Assembly (NCBI RefSeq): GCF_000720135.1
Contig: NZ_JOIU01000033.1
Coordinates: 13,038-77,037 of the forward strand
DNA: 64,000 bases
Direction of reading: 5' to 3'
Origin: Streptomyces sp. NRRL S-1022
GTDB lineage: Bacteria; Actinomycetota; Actinomycetes; Streptomycetales; Streptomycetaceae
Within the stretch, counting starts at the first letter, position 1, and the number at the start of each line of letters is the position of its first letter. The notes under the pieces are model-generated. The model did no database searches. It was given only the letters and a program-made list of their open reading frames with translations, and was not told where the DNA came from. Below are positions 56,103-64,000 of the stretch, one piece after another. The position numbers and the translations under genes were made by a program.

Positions 56103-56480
56103 CAGCGCTTTCTGCCAGGTGCCCCGCTTTGAGGACGCCGAGGGGAACGGTCAGACAGTGGTCGGCGTCCAGCGTGCATCCGTCCTTCAAAGTCAGGGTG
56201 GTTGACTCGCGATCGTGAGCGACCTTGGTGACGACCGTGTTCGTGCGCACGGGCAGGTCGCCCCCTTGCACGCCTTCCTCGGCCGCGGTGATCGCGAACT
56301 GTCCGGGTTCGGCGCCGTACGCCTCGTTGTGCAGGCGGAGTTCGCCGGGTACCGCAAGGCGGGGGAGGGGCGCTTGGGCAGGACGGCGGAGACGGGGTGG
56401 TGTCCGGGGCATCGACGTCAGCCAGGTCGCCGGTGTAGCGCTCCAGTCCCGTGACGCGCATACTGGCGGAGTAGGAACCA
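56103..56480 (-). pseudogene. Probable scrambled flavin amine oxidase remnant
   Basis: Minus-strand frames contain TVVTKVAHDRESTTLTLKDG, CTLDADHCLTVPLGVLKAG, the FAD-domain strand block of flavin monoamine oxidases, and in another frame STDLYALGSYSASMRV, like their C-terminal LGSYS block. The order is reversed relative to the family, so the gene is broken and possibly rearranged. Identification is tentative. Confidence 0.4.
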
Positions 56481-56598
56481 AGCGCGTAGAGGTCGGTGGA
56501 GCAAGATCGCCGCAGGTTGACGCCACAGCGCGGGCGCCAGGTTAACGCTACAGCGTGGGCGCCGACGAACTGACCTTCGAGTACAGCGTTGGTGCGGT

Positions 56599-56974
56599 AT
56601 GAACGTCGTCTGCGGTAAGCGCCAAAGCACGGCGAATGCCTATTTCGCCCCAATCGTGTCAGTCGAACCTGGACGTGGTCACCGATGCGCAGGCGTCTCG
56701 GGTGCTGCTGGACGGCGATTGGATGTGCGGTGTTATCTACCTGTCCGCCCGCTTCAGGCGGGGTTCGCTTCGCCTGGCGGGCTGGGCCCCTCGCGCACAT
56801 CCGATAACCGATTCCGCGCACACGAGCGGTCCGTGGCGGACATCGATCTGAACGTACACGGCATCCGCAACCTCCGAGTCGCCGATGCCTCGGTCATGCC
56901 CTCTCTGATCTCCGCCAACTCCAACGCAGCGGTGTAAGCGATCGCCGAACGAGCAGCGGAAATCATCCGTTGCT
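56599..56974 (+). pseudogene. GMC oxidoreductase remnant, frameshifted with internal stop
   Basis: Fragments in different plus frames: GKRQSTANAYFAP, then SNLDVVTDAQASRVLLDGDW, then DLNVHGIRNLRVADASVMPS and LISANSNAAV, a TAA stop, and IAERAAEIIR in the same frame. These are the middle and C-terminal blocks of choline dehydrogenase-type GMC flavoenzymes (VHG-x-x-NLRVADASVMP-x-x-x-x-xN-x-xA). Most of the substrate domain is missing. Confidence 0.75.
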
Positions 56975-57146
56975 GGTTCCGCCACCAAGCGTCAACCACC
57001 ACCCCCGGGTAAATTTGTCCGTGTACGGCATCTGCTGCCGGGGACGGAGTCGGAACCTGTCCCGTATGTCCATGGTCATCCGCCTCCTGCCGTCCCTCGG
57101 ATCGCGCTGGACAAGGCCAGGATGTGGGTGCACGCAAGGAACGGTC

Positions 57147-57926
57147 ATGATGGTGATCAGTCGTCGAAGTTTCTCGGTTCTGGGCGCTGGAGCGGCAGCC
57201 GCCACGCTTTCGGGGGCCCCCACAGTGCGGGCGGCAACGCGTAGCCGCAGACCCGCAGTACGCAATGTCGTACTCGTCCACGGTGCCTACGCGGACGGCT
57301 CCTCGTGGGCGAAGGTGATCCCGTTCTTGCAGGCGGCCGGAATGAACGTCATCGCGGTGCAGAACCCACTGACGTCTCTCGCCGATGATGTCGCCGCCAC
57401 GAACCTCGCACTCGCTCGGCAGGACGGCCCCACGGTCCTGGTCGCACACTCCTATGGCGGCACCGTCATCTCCCAGACCGGGCTCTCCCCGAACGTTACC
57501 GGACTCGTCTACGTCGCCGCCCGCGCTCCGGAAGCCGGCGAGGATTTCGCCGCTCTCTCAGCGAATTTCCCCACCCCGCCGGTCAACTCGGGGATCATCA
57601 CCAAGAGCGGCTTCAAGTTTCTGAGCCAGTCGGCATTCCTCCGGGACTTCGCGAACGGCGTGCCCAGGAAGGAGGCTCTCGAGCTCTATGCGGCCCAAGG
57701 GCCGCTCTCGACCGCTCCGCCCACCACGAGTGTCGCGGCCTGGCACAAGAAGCCGTCCTGGTACGTGGTTTCGAAGGACGACCGCACCATCAACCCAGAG
57801 CTTGAGCGCTTCATGGCCAAACGGATGAACGCCTCGACCACCGAGGTCGACGCAGGCCACCTGTCACTCGTGACGCATCCGGAGGTCATCAGCAGGGTCG
57901 TCCTCCAAGCCACCGCACAAAGCTGA
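57147..57926 (+). CDS. Alpha/beta hydrolase with Tat-type signal
   Basis: Predicted 259 aa. ATG 57147 has AAGGA 8 nt upstream. The N-terminus SRRSFSVLGAGAAAATLSGA is a twin-arginine-like signal, so export by Tat is likely. The core VVLVHGAYADGSSWAKVIPF, GPTVLVAHSYGGTVISQTGL (nucleophile Ser in HSYGG) and the C-terminal VDAGHLSLVTHPE (His) mark the EstC/pyrethroid-esterase-like hydrolases. The substrate is unknown. It is intact in a region otherwise full of remnants. Confidence 0.9.
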   Translation: MMVISRRSFSVLGAGAAAATLSGAPTVRAATRSRRPAVRNVVLVHGAYADGSSWAKVIPFLQAAGMNVIAVQNPLTSLADDVAATNLALARQDGPTVLVAHSYGGTVISQTGLSPNVTGLVYVAARAPEAGEDFAALSANFPTPPVNSGIITKSGFKFLSQSAFLRDFANGVPRKEALELYAAQGPLSTAPPTTSVAAWHKKPSWYVVSKDDRTINPELERFMAKRMNASTTEVDAGHLSLVTHPEVISRVVLQATAQS

Positions 57927-58286
57927 CACCGAGTCGGGCGCGCCGGTTCCGGGGAGCCCCTTGACCGGAGATGCCGGCACGCCGCAGGGCCCGCGACCCG
58001 GAATTACGTGCCCGGTTGGCCGCTCATCAGCGACAAGGGCCGCCCCGGCTCACCAAGACCTGCCTGCATCAGGTGCAGGGGTTCGGTCTCGCCGCCGCCC
58101 ATCTGAGCGGATTGCCCCCCGGTTCGTGGCCGGCCAGGGGGCTGAGATACACCGGCGCGAACTGGGCAGATGCCCTTCTTGGCCTTCTGAGGTCGATTAG
58201 CGCGAGGACGTCGTTGCGGCCGCCCACGAGCCGCATCGTGCGCCTGGCCGTGCCGGGCGGACCTTCTCGCCGGATGCGAGGCTCAC
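57927..58286. other. Intergenic stretch, no recognisable gene
   Basis: About 360 bases after the hydrolase gene. Several frames are open on both strands but none looks like a protein family I know. It may contain eroded upstream parts of the aldo/keto reductase gene that follows. Confidence 0.5.
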
Positions 58287-58585
58287 GGGATCGGCTTCCT
58301 GCCGTATCGTCCGCTGGAAGGCGGAAAGCTCGCAGAGCCCGTTGGACCCGTCGCAGCGGTGGCAGAACGCCACGCAGCGCAACCCCGGGACAGGTCGCAC
58401 TGGCCTGGCTGTCGGCACTCTCGCCGGTCACCCTGCCCATCCCGGACACGACCTCGGCTCCCCACCTCGAAGAGAATGTCGCGGCCGCTTCACTGCGCCT
58501 CGACGACGAAGAGGTCCAGGCAATCGGCGGACGTGACCTCGTGACCTCGTACCCCTGTCGTTCGGACGCGGAGGAGAACTGGTAA
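58287..58585 (+). pseudogene. Aldo/keto reductase C-terminal remnant with one frameshift
   Basis: One frame reads [20 protein letters not shown] and [12 protein letters not shown]; a shift near 58382 moves to the frame reading [40 protein letters not shown] and [10 protein letters not shown]. Joined, these are the last about 90 residues of the AKR TIM barrel (cofactor-binding end). A single base loss explains the shift. The N-terminal two thirds are absent. Confidence 0.8.
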
Positions 58586-59040
58586 CCCTCCGCGGCTGGT
58601 CCGAGTACAGCTGCGCGGCTTGTGGACTGTGCACGGCTACGGCGCCGAGGTGTACGTTCCGGCCCGCTACCGTTGTCGCGTCACACCCTGCGGGACACCT
58701 GACCCGGCCCACCGCTTCGGCATTCTGCGTTGCGTCTCTGCCGGGCTGACCTCTGTGAGCAGCATTGATGCGGCAGTCTGCGGCCTCGATTCCTGCTAGC
58801 GGTAGGTGAGAACCACCGCTGGCTGCAAAGACGCGTCCCCATAACAGCGCAAGGCTGGAAGCACTTCAGAGCAGTTCGGTTCCCAGCCGCGGAGGCGACA
58901 AGTACTCGCCGCCGCTGCCGGCTCAGTCTTACCAGCTGTTGCGGCTGCATCCGCCACGGCGCCCTTCGCCCTTGGCGACGGGTGTGCCGACCGGTAGAGC
59001 GACCTGCAGCACAGACTCACCATTTCTCGAAGGACTCATC
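58586..59040. other. Intergenic region upstream of the repeat protein, no gene seen
   Basis: 455 bases without a convincing coding frame. It must carry the promoter of the secreted repeat protein. I looked for a structured RNA such as a ydaO-type riboswitch and did not recognise one. Confidence 0.5.
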
Positions 59041-59436
59041 ATGAGCGCAAACGCGTCCAAGATCGTACGCCTGGCCTCTGTTCCCGTCGCTGTGGCCGCA
59101 CTGACACTCACAGGGGTGGGTCTCGCCAGTGCCGCTCCGTCGAACGTACACAGCGGCTCTGTCTCCGCGAGCTACCACAGCAGCCCGAACCACGACGGCC
59201 GTTACGGCCACGATGACGGCGACGGCGACTGGTGGAACAGCAACTACGACGGTTACGGCGACCACGACCACGGCGACCACGACCACGGCGGTGACCACGG
59301 CGACCACGACCACGGCGGTGACCACGGCGACCGCGACCACGGCGGTGACCACGGCGGTGACCACGGCGGTGACCACGGCGGTGACCACGGCGGTGACCAC
59401 GGCGGTGACCACGGCGGAGGCAACGGTCACGGTTGA
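59041..59436 (+). CDS. Small secreted His/Asp/Gly-repeat protein
   Basis: Predicted 131 aa. GAAGGA precedes ATG 59041. The signal peptide (SKIVRLASVPVAVAALTLTG, cut after ASA) is followed by a Ser/Asn/Asp-rich stretch and then a long repeat of G-D-H-x-H-G and GGDH units up to the end (GGGNGHG). The extreme His/Asp content suggests divalent metal binding outside the cell. The DNA is a 12-bp tandem array, so repeat number probably varies between strains. Function is inferred only from composition. Confidence 0.8.
   Translation: MSANASKIVRLASVPVAVAALTLTGVGLASAAPSNVHSGSVSASYHSSPNHDGRYGHDDGDGDWWNSNYDGYGDHDHGDHDHGGDHGDHDHGGDHGDRDHGGDHGGDHGGDHGGDHGGDHGGDHGGGNGHG
59341..59412 (+). repeat. Six perfect tandem copies of a 12-bp unit (GGCGGTGACCAC)
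   Basis: Copies start at 59341, 59353, 59365, 59377, 59389 and 59401. They encode Gly-Gly-Asp-His repeats. Degenerate related units extend upstream to about 59262, including two copies of a longer unit with GGCGACCACGACCAC. Confidence 0.95.
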
Positions 59437-59578
59437 GCAAGGCCGAGGATGGGCGAAGGCCCCGTCCGCGATCTCGGGCTGGTCGGTGAAGCCGACCAGC
59501 CCCGAACCGTGCCCCTACACGGCGCCGGGGACCCGTTGCCGGATGCCCACTCGCGGAGGCTCATCGAAAATGTGAGGT

Positions 59579-60286
59579 ATGACGCCAGAAACCCCCAGTA
59601 CTGGGGACGGGCCCAGCGACAACGAACCGGTCATGGCGCATCTGCGGGTCGTTCTCGCGGACGATGACGTCCTGCTGCGCGAAGGACTGGCCAGCCTGCT
59701 GCAGCGTTCGGGCTGTGCGGTGGTCGGCCAGGCCGCCGACGCGGCGCAGTTGCTCGATGTGGTCCGGCAGACGGCACCGGACCTGGTGGTGGTCGACATC
59801 CGGATGCCGCCGGGGCAGACCACCGAGGGGCTGGAGGCGGCACGCACCATCCGCCAGGAGTTCCCCCCCGTGGGCATCCTGGTCCTGTCGGCGCATTCCG
59901 AGGTGGAGCACGCGATGGAGTTGCTGGCCAGTGGCCACAGCATGGGCTATCTGCTCAAAAGCCGCGTGCGTGACGTGCAGGAATTCCTTGAGGCGCTGCA
60001 GCGGATCGCCAGGGGCGGGTCAGTGGTGGATCCGGCACTGGTGCAGGAACTGGTCTCCGCCCGTCGCAGGGCGGATCCACTGGACATGCTCAGTTCGCGG
60101 GAGCGCGAAGTGCTGGAGCTGATGGCCGAGGGCCGGTCCAACGCCGGTATCGGCCGTCGGCTGTGGGTCACCGAGGGCACGGTGGAGAAACACGTGCGCA
60201 GCATCCTGGCCAAGCTGGACCTGCCGGAGACCGACGATGACCACCGCCGCGTCCGGGCAGTGATCACCTACCTGGAGGCCCGTTGA
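59579..60286 (+). CDS. NarL/LuxR-family response regulator
   Basis: Predicted 235 aa. Receiver: LRVVLADDDVLLREGLASLL, phosphoacceptor in LVVVDIRMPPGQTTEGLEAA, then SMGYLLKSRV; output HTH: MLSSREREVLELMAEGRSNA, GIGRRLWVTEGTVEKHVRSI. The ATG at 59579 follows GAAAAT at 7 nt (leaderless); ATG 59633 at the receiver start is the alternative. Its partner could be the GAF histidine kinase 0.9 kb downstream. It overlaps the convergent receiver gene by 23 bases. Confidence 0.9.
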   Translation: MTPETPSTGDGPSDNEPVMAHLRVVLADDDVLLREGLASLLQRSGCAVVGQAADAAQLLDVVRQTAPDLVVVDIRMPPGQTTEGLEAARTIRQEFPPVGILVLSAHSEVEHAMELLASGHSMGYLLKSRVRDVQEFLEALQRIARGGSVVDPALVQELVSARRRADPLDMLSSREREVLELMAEGRSNAGIGRRLWVTEGTVEKHVRSILAKLDLPETDDDHRRVRAVITYLEAR

Positions 60287-60671
60287 CCGGGCCGTGCCGG
60301 TGACTGTCGTCCGTCCCGGTGAGCGCCGCGCGGATGGCATCACCTGACAGGGCCGTCTTGCCCAGGAAGCCCACCGCGGGGCTCTCCTCGATCAGGTCGG
60401 CGTAGTCCTCCCCGGCGTGGCTGGAGATCAAGATCACCGGGAAGGGTGTCGGACCGGTCTCGTACTGAAGCCGGCCGACCAGGTCGAAACCACACTCGAA
60501 ACCGAGGTCGATGTCCACCAGCGCCACATCCGGCCTGAGCTGCTCAGCGAGCCGCAGAGCCTCGGCGCTGTCGAATGCCACGCCCACAATGGCGACGCCC
60601 TGGTGCTCGAGCAGGCAGCGGGCGGCGCTCAGGAAGTAAGGGTTGTCATCGACAATCAGACAGCGCAGCAT
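60264..60671 (-). CDS. Stand-alone receiver domain protein (no output domain)
   Basis: Predicted 135 aa. MLRCLIVDDNPYFLSAARCL, phosphoacceptor Asp in DVALVDIDLGFECGFDLVGR, ISSHAGEDYADLIEESPAVG and FLGKTALSGDAI form a full receiver; only a short tail follows. It resembles the receiver of NarL-type regulators without the HTH, so it may act as a phosphate sink or a truncated regulator. ATG 60671 follows GATTCT at 6 nt. Confidence 0.85.
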   Translation of the reverse strand: MLRCLIVDDNPYFLSAARCLLEHQGVAIVGVAFDSAEALRLAEQLRPDVALVDIDLGFECGFDLVGRLQYETGPTPFPVILISSHAGEDYADLIEESPAVGFLGKTALSGDAIRAALTGTDDSHRHGPVNGPPGR

Positions 60672-60754
60672 GCGTCCAGAATCCCAGGACGGTACCCGGT
60701 CGGCATTCCTGCTAGCTGCATTCGCAGCCCGTTGTTCAATGCATTCGTCGCCGC

Positions 60755-60991
60755 GTGCAGCCGAGCGCGACCGGCCACACGACAGGTCGCGGCCGGCCGG
60801 ACCCCGCCACGGGGCACGTGTACGTCGAGGTGTCGGACGGAGGTCCCGCCCCCGACGACTGGGCAGCCGGTCTCGCGAATGACGAACACGGCCGCGGACT
60901 GATGATCATCGACCATGTCACGGCGGCCCACGGCGACCGCCAGGAAGCCGGCCAGGCCATCCACTGGGCCCACATCGCCCACGCGGCGTGA
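60755..60991 (+). pseudogene. C-terminal remnant of an RsbW-like anti-sigma ATPase
   Basis: The frame reads TGHVYVEVSDGGPAPDDWAA and GLANDEHGRGLMIIDHVTAA, matching the N/G1/G2 region end of HATPase_c_2 proteins (V-x-D-x-G-x2-P ... D-E-x-GRGL-x-[IL][IV]). The N-terminal half, including the Asn of the ATP lid region, is absent. A nominal GTG is at 60755. Confidence 0.6.
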
Positions 60992-61162
60992 CGCGTCGCC
61001 CCGCACCTTCGCCACGACCGGCACACCCGCCGTGTGATGGCCACGCGAGGCCACGCGTCGAGGGCTCCAGCTTGTCGGAGCCGTGACAACCGCCTTCCTG
61101 TCCGTCCGATGTGTAACACTTTGAATCTACGTCCGTTCATGGCCGACCAGGGAAGCGATGCG

Positions 61163-62674
61163 ATGGCACGGCGTTGGGTCCGCTCGCCGGCTGTGCGCTG
61201 GTCGAACCGCCTTCTCGTCAGTGTGGCCATGGTGGCTGCGCTGACCGGCCTCATCGCCCTCCTCAAGCCGCACACCGCGCCGCTGCACCTTCTGCTGCTC
61301 TATCTGCTCGTGGTTCTTCCCGTCGCCGTGGTGTGGGGGACGAAACTCGCGCTGGTCACGTCGGTGCTGTGCGTCGCGGTCTACGCCTACCTGTTCGTAC
61401 CGCCGTTCCACTCGCTGCAGGCCGCCAACTCCGAGGATCTCGTGGCGCTGGGCGTCTTCCTCCTCACGGCGGTGGTCGTGGGACAGCTGGCGGCCCGGTT
61501 GCGGCGAGCCGCGCTGGTGGCGGAACGCCTGTTCGAGGAGCAGGCTGCGTTGCGCCGGGTTGCGACACTGGTCGCCCAGTCCGTTCCGCCCTCTATGGTC
61601 TTCGAGGCCGTCACACGGGAGATCGGCCTGCTCTGCGGTGCCGATGTGGCCCGGATGGAGCGATACGAGGCGGACGGAACCGTCACCGGGCTCGCCGCCT
61701 GGAGCCGGAGCAGGCAATCGGACCCTCTCCTCGTCGGTACCCGATTCAACCTGAGCGGGCTCAGCGTCGCGCGCAACGTCCAGCACGGCGGCCGCCCGGT
61801 CCGGATCGAGAGCTTCGATGGCGCCACGGGGGCGATCGCACAGGAGTCCCGCGCCGTGGGCATCCACTCCACGGTCGGCTGCCCGGTCACCGTGGCCGGG
61901 CGCCTGTGGGGGGTGATCGCCGCCTCGACGAGGAACGACAAACCCTTCCCCGACGACACGGAGACGCAGATCGCCCGCTTCACCGAGCTGGTCGCCACCG
62001 CCGTGGAGAACGCCGAAGCGCGTGCCGAGTTGTCCGCCTCCCGCGCCCGCATCGTCAACGCCGCTGACGAGACGCGTCGGCGCATCGAGCGCGACCTCCA
62101 CGACGGCGTACAGCAACGGCTGGTCTCGCTGGTCTTGCTCGTGGGTTCGACGCAGGAACTGGTGCCGCCGGGGCAGGAAGAGCTCAGGGCACGGCTCATC
62201 GACGTGGGCGCCGGCTTGACGGATGCCTCGGACGAGCTGCGCGAGATGGCACGGGGAATCCATCCGTCGGTCCTCGCCACGGGCGGTCTCTTCCCCGCGC
62301 TCAAGGCGCTTGCTCGCCGCTGCCCCCTCCCGGTCGATCTCTCGGTGCATGCCGCAGGGCAGCTGCCCAAGCAGGTCCAGGTGAGCGGTTACTACGTCAT
62401 CTCGGAGGCGCTGACCAACGTGGTCAAGCATGCGTGCGCCTCGGCCGTCACCGTCACGGTCGAGGATGGCGATGAGGTGCTGATCCTGACCGTTCACGAC
62501 GACGGTGTCGGCGGTGCCGACGTCAGCCGCGGTACGGGCCTCGTCGGTCTCAGGGATCGTGTGGAGGCGCTCGGCGGTCGGTTCTGTGTCGACAGTCCGC
62601 GCGCAGCGGGAACCACTTTGCGCGTCGAACTGCCGCTCCCGGGCAGGGACCGTAGCTACGCGGAGCTGGCATGA
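61163..62674 (+). CDS. Membrane GAF-domain histidine kinase (HisKA_3, NarX-like)
   Basis: Predicted 503 aa. Four N-terminal helices of DUF4118 type (LLVSVAMVAALTGLIALLKP, LLLLYLLVVLPVAVVWGTKL, ALVTSVLCVAVYAYLFVPPF, LVALGVFLLTAVVVGQLAAR), a GAF domain (VFEAVTREIGLLCGADVARM to VGCPVTVAGRLWGVIAASTR), HisKA_3 with the phospho-His in RRRIERDLHDGVQQRLVSLV, and HATPase ending VGGADVSRGTGLVGLRDRVE. ATG 61163 is preferred because AGGGAAG is 7 nt upstream; ATG 61139 is possible. It is the likely partner of the NarL-type regulator. Confidence 0.88.
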   Translation: MARRWVRSPAVRWSNRLLVSVAMVAALTGLIALLKPHTAPLHLLLLYLLVVLPVAVVWGTKLALVTSVLCVAVYAYLFVPPFHSLQAANSEDLVALGVFLLTAVVVGQLAARLRRAALVAERLFEEQAALRRVATLVAQSVPPSMVFEAVTREIGLLCGADVARMERYEADGTVTGLAAWSRSRQSDPLLVGTRFNLSGLSVARNVQHGGRPVRIESFDGATGAIAQESRAVGIHSTVGCPVTVAGRLWGVIAASTRNDKPFPDDTETQIARFTELVATAVENAEARAELSASRARIVNAADETRRRIERDLHDGVQQRLVSLVLLVGSTQELVPPGQEELRARLIDVGAGLTDASDELREMARGIHPSVLATGGLFPALKALARRCPLPVDLSVHAAGQLPKQVQVSGYYVISEALTNVVKHACASAVTVTVEDGDEVLILTVHDDGVGGADVSRGTGLVGLRDRVEALGGRFCVDSPRAAGTTLRVELPLPGRDRSYAELA

Positions 62675-63058
62675 GGAAGGCAGTGAGCCCGCTCGGGTCG
62701 TCCGGCCGCAGGAGAGACCGCCCGCAAGCCGGGTCCTGCCCGCCGAGCGGCAACCAACCCTCGCGCCGCGCCCGGGTGGCGGGGTCGCGCCGCTCCCATC
62801 CGAACCGGCGGGCGCGATCGAGCAGAGTGCGAACGTCCCTGGGCCTCTCCGGCCCCCGCATGATCGTCGGAACTGGCGGGTCCAGGGGTGCCAGCCGGTG
62901 GGTGGAGCGGATGCACGCGCCCCGGTGCAGCCGTGATCACGGCGTCATCCGGTACAGCACGGGCTCGGCGCGAGCTCCTGGGATTATGGAAACCCGTCGG
63001 CGGTGCGCGGCAGCACCGAGCGGGGGCGCCCCCGTCGGCCGCCACGGGCGTGGGCCGG
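62675..63058. other. Region without a recognisable gene
   Basis: Between the kinase stop and the regulator remnant. A minus-strand frame with RTLLDRARRFGWERRDPATR and GWLPLGGQDPACGRSLLRPD has some protein character but no family could be recognised, and it runs into the kinase on the other strand. Confidence 0.4.
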
Positions 63059-63708
63059 TCACACGGGTGTGGCCGTCCATGCGGGGTCGGGCAGCGCTTG
63101 GCGGAGTTCCCGGCGGGAGCCGATGCCGAGCTTGGTGAAGACCTGCGCAGATGCCACTCGACGGTGCGGGGGCTCAGGAAGAGCCGGACGCCGATCTCGG
63201 GGTTGGTCTGCCCGGCCCGGACCAGCCGGGCGATCTGTACCTCCTGCGCGGTCAGCGCGTCCAGCGGCTGGGCGGCGGGTTTGCGGACGGTCTCGCCGGT
63301 GGCCACCAGCTCGCGGCGGCCGCGCTCGGCCCGTCGATGGCCTCCCGGTACAGCGCGTCGGCGACCGTGCCCTCGCTGAGAAGAGCCCGAGAGCACGCCT
63401 CGATGCCCAGGGCCCACCCGGTGCCGCAGGCACGGGTACGTTCGCAGAGTTGTCCCAGGGCATCACCGGCCAGGTCGGGTCGGCCGCCGCGGGCGCCCGC
63501 CTCGATCAGCTCTGTCAGCACCCAGTTGGACAGGACCAGATGGCTGCGCGCCCCGCTCGGCTGAGCGTTCCAGCTCGTCGGCCACCGCCTCGTCCGGCCC
63601 GAGCGCCGCCAGGGCCCGGTGCCAGGCCCGCCGGTCGGGATCGCCGCGCGGATCGGTGGCCTCGGCCAGCGCCCGGTGCACGGCCCGCCGCTCGTGCAGC
63701 GGCGCGGC
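63059..63708 (-). pseudogene. LuxR-family (LAL-type) regulator remnant, frameshifted and internally deleted
   Basis: Pieces in the order of the family, N to [41 protein letters not shown], then (shifted) [20 protein letters not shown] and LLSEGTVADALYREAIDG, then after a loss of about 55 residues RRELVATGETVRK, LTAQEVQIARLVRAGQTNPE, IGVRLFLSPRTVEWHL, and (shifted again) VFTKLGIGSRRELRQALP. This is the tail half of a large ATP-binding LuxR regulator. The N-terminal ATPase part has been replaced by the IS element at 63709. Confidence 0.8.
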
Positions 63709-64000
63709 CTAGGTGTATTGACCCGCAGTGTTGTTGACGCGGCTGATGGGCGGGTGTCCGCCCAGTGCGGTGTGGCAGCGGTGGTGGTTGTAGGTGTGGA
63801 GGAAGTCTGCCAGGGCCTGGGTCCGCTCGTCGTTCGTCTGGTAGGGCCGCTGGTAGGCCCACGTGATGCCGGCCGTGGCCAGTGTCTGGGTGAACAGGTT
63901 TGACTTGTAGCAGGAGCCGTTGTCGGTCAGGACTCGTTCGACGGTGATGCCGTGGGCGGTGAAGAAGGCGTTCGCCCGTTGCCAGAAGCCGGCGGCGGTT
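63709..64000 (-). mobile_element. IS481-family insertion sequence, transposase with internal deletion (runs off window)
   Basis: The minus-strand frame entering at 64000 reads AAGFWQRANAFFTAHGITVE, RVLTDNGSCYKSNLFTQTLA, TAGITWAYQRPYQTNDERTQ and ALADFLHTYNHHRCHTALGG, PPISRVNNTAGQYT, stop TAG at 63711. This is the DDE catalytic core end of IS481 transposases. The DNGS motif carries the second Asp, but the normal (RTRPYRPQTNGKVERFNRT) block with the catalytic Glu is missing: AGIT joins directly to WAYQRPYQ. The copy is therefore inactive. The stop codon lies at the very end of the element. Confidence 0.85.

Noticed and set aside
58586..59040. Possible c-di-AMP (ydaO-type) riboswitch upstream of the secreted repeat protein
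   Set aside because: Such elements often precede secreted proteins in Streptomyces, but I could not find the conserved core in this stretch.
59262..59422. Tandem array considered as a CRISPR-like repeat
   Set aside because: The units are 12 bp, contiguous without spacers, and encode the repeat of a secreted protein.
59017..59430. A 137-codon minus-strand frame of Val/Ala/Thr repeats opposite the His/Asp repeat protein
   Set aside because: It is the antisense reading of the 12-bp tandem array; no ribosome-binding site and no signal of coding.

Overview
The window reads as a piece of a Streptomyces chromosome. The DNA is very GC-rich with strong G/C bias at third codon positions. It carries a sortase-anchored long chaplin, an ergothioneine operon (egtABCD), an encapsulated set of actinobacterial regulators (TetR, LacI, BlaI, OmpR, LuxR), and many genes whose start codon lies 6-7 nt after a TANNNT-like -10 box (leaderless mRNAs). 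No rRNA, tRNA or CRISPR was seen. All assignments come from reading motifs and family patterns by eye; no database search was possible.

Bases 1-42.7 kb are densely packed, intact genes. In order: an OlsB/PlsC-like acyltransferase pair (0-1.1 kb); two tandem paralogous proteins, a UvrA-like ATPase and a small antitoxin-like protein (1.2-5 kb); a luciferase-like oxidoreductase, a HAD protein, dodecin and an orphan sugar-binding lipoprotein with a DasR-like operator (5-8.4 kb); egtABCD with 4-bp overlaps (8.5-12.9 kb); a PARG-like protein, a MazF-like toxin, a VOC protein, a cupin, flotillin and an NfeD-like protein (13-17.3 kb); amidase, esterase, FMN reductase/TetR and flavin monooxygenase/TetR modules with clear operators (17.3-23.4 kb); LacI, thioredoxin, disulfide reductase and deformylase (23.5-27.2 kb); PepSY/BlaI/M56, TPR, CtaG and DUF2243 genes (27.3-32.1 kb); chaplin (32.4-33.1 kb); a conserved-looking block of membrane glycosyltransferase, molybdenum oxidoreductase, methyltransferase, DUF2064, GT2, two-component system and epimerase (33.2-41.4 kb); and a cytochrome P450 (41.5-42.7 kb).

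From 42.7 kb to the right edge the style changes to that of an accessory region. Intact genes (enolase-superfamily enzyme, secreted cyclophilin, thioesterase, HTH regulator, DoxX, Tat-type hydrolase, a His/Asp/Gly-repeat secreted protein, response regulators, a GAF histidine kinase) alternate with many wrecks: GH15, SigB/F-type sigma factor, a TPP enzyme with a large in-frame internal deletion, a SahH-KdsB chimera, pirin, a ricin-type lectin protein, LacI, GMC oxidoreductase, aldo/keto reductase, a LuxR-type regulator, and an IS481 transposase that has lost its catalytic Glu region. Within this zone a tight minus-strand operon (52.8-47.0 kb) carries the SahH-KdsB chimera, a 40-codon ORF, an ABC half-transporter, a truncated PCMT-like ORF, two SAM methyltransferases (one fused to NUDIX) and a GNAT-MazG fusion. 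It looks like the remains of a biosynthetic or nucleotide-processing locus of unknown product and is the least explained system in the window.

Three regulatory modules are readable from sequence alone: a perfect-armed palindrome between the -35 and -10 boxes of the lipoprotein gene; two GGACC-N2-GGTCC sites between the FMN reductase and its TetR; and three palindromes spaced exactly 15 bp upstream of the TetR/flavin monooxygenase operon.
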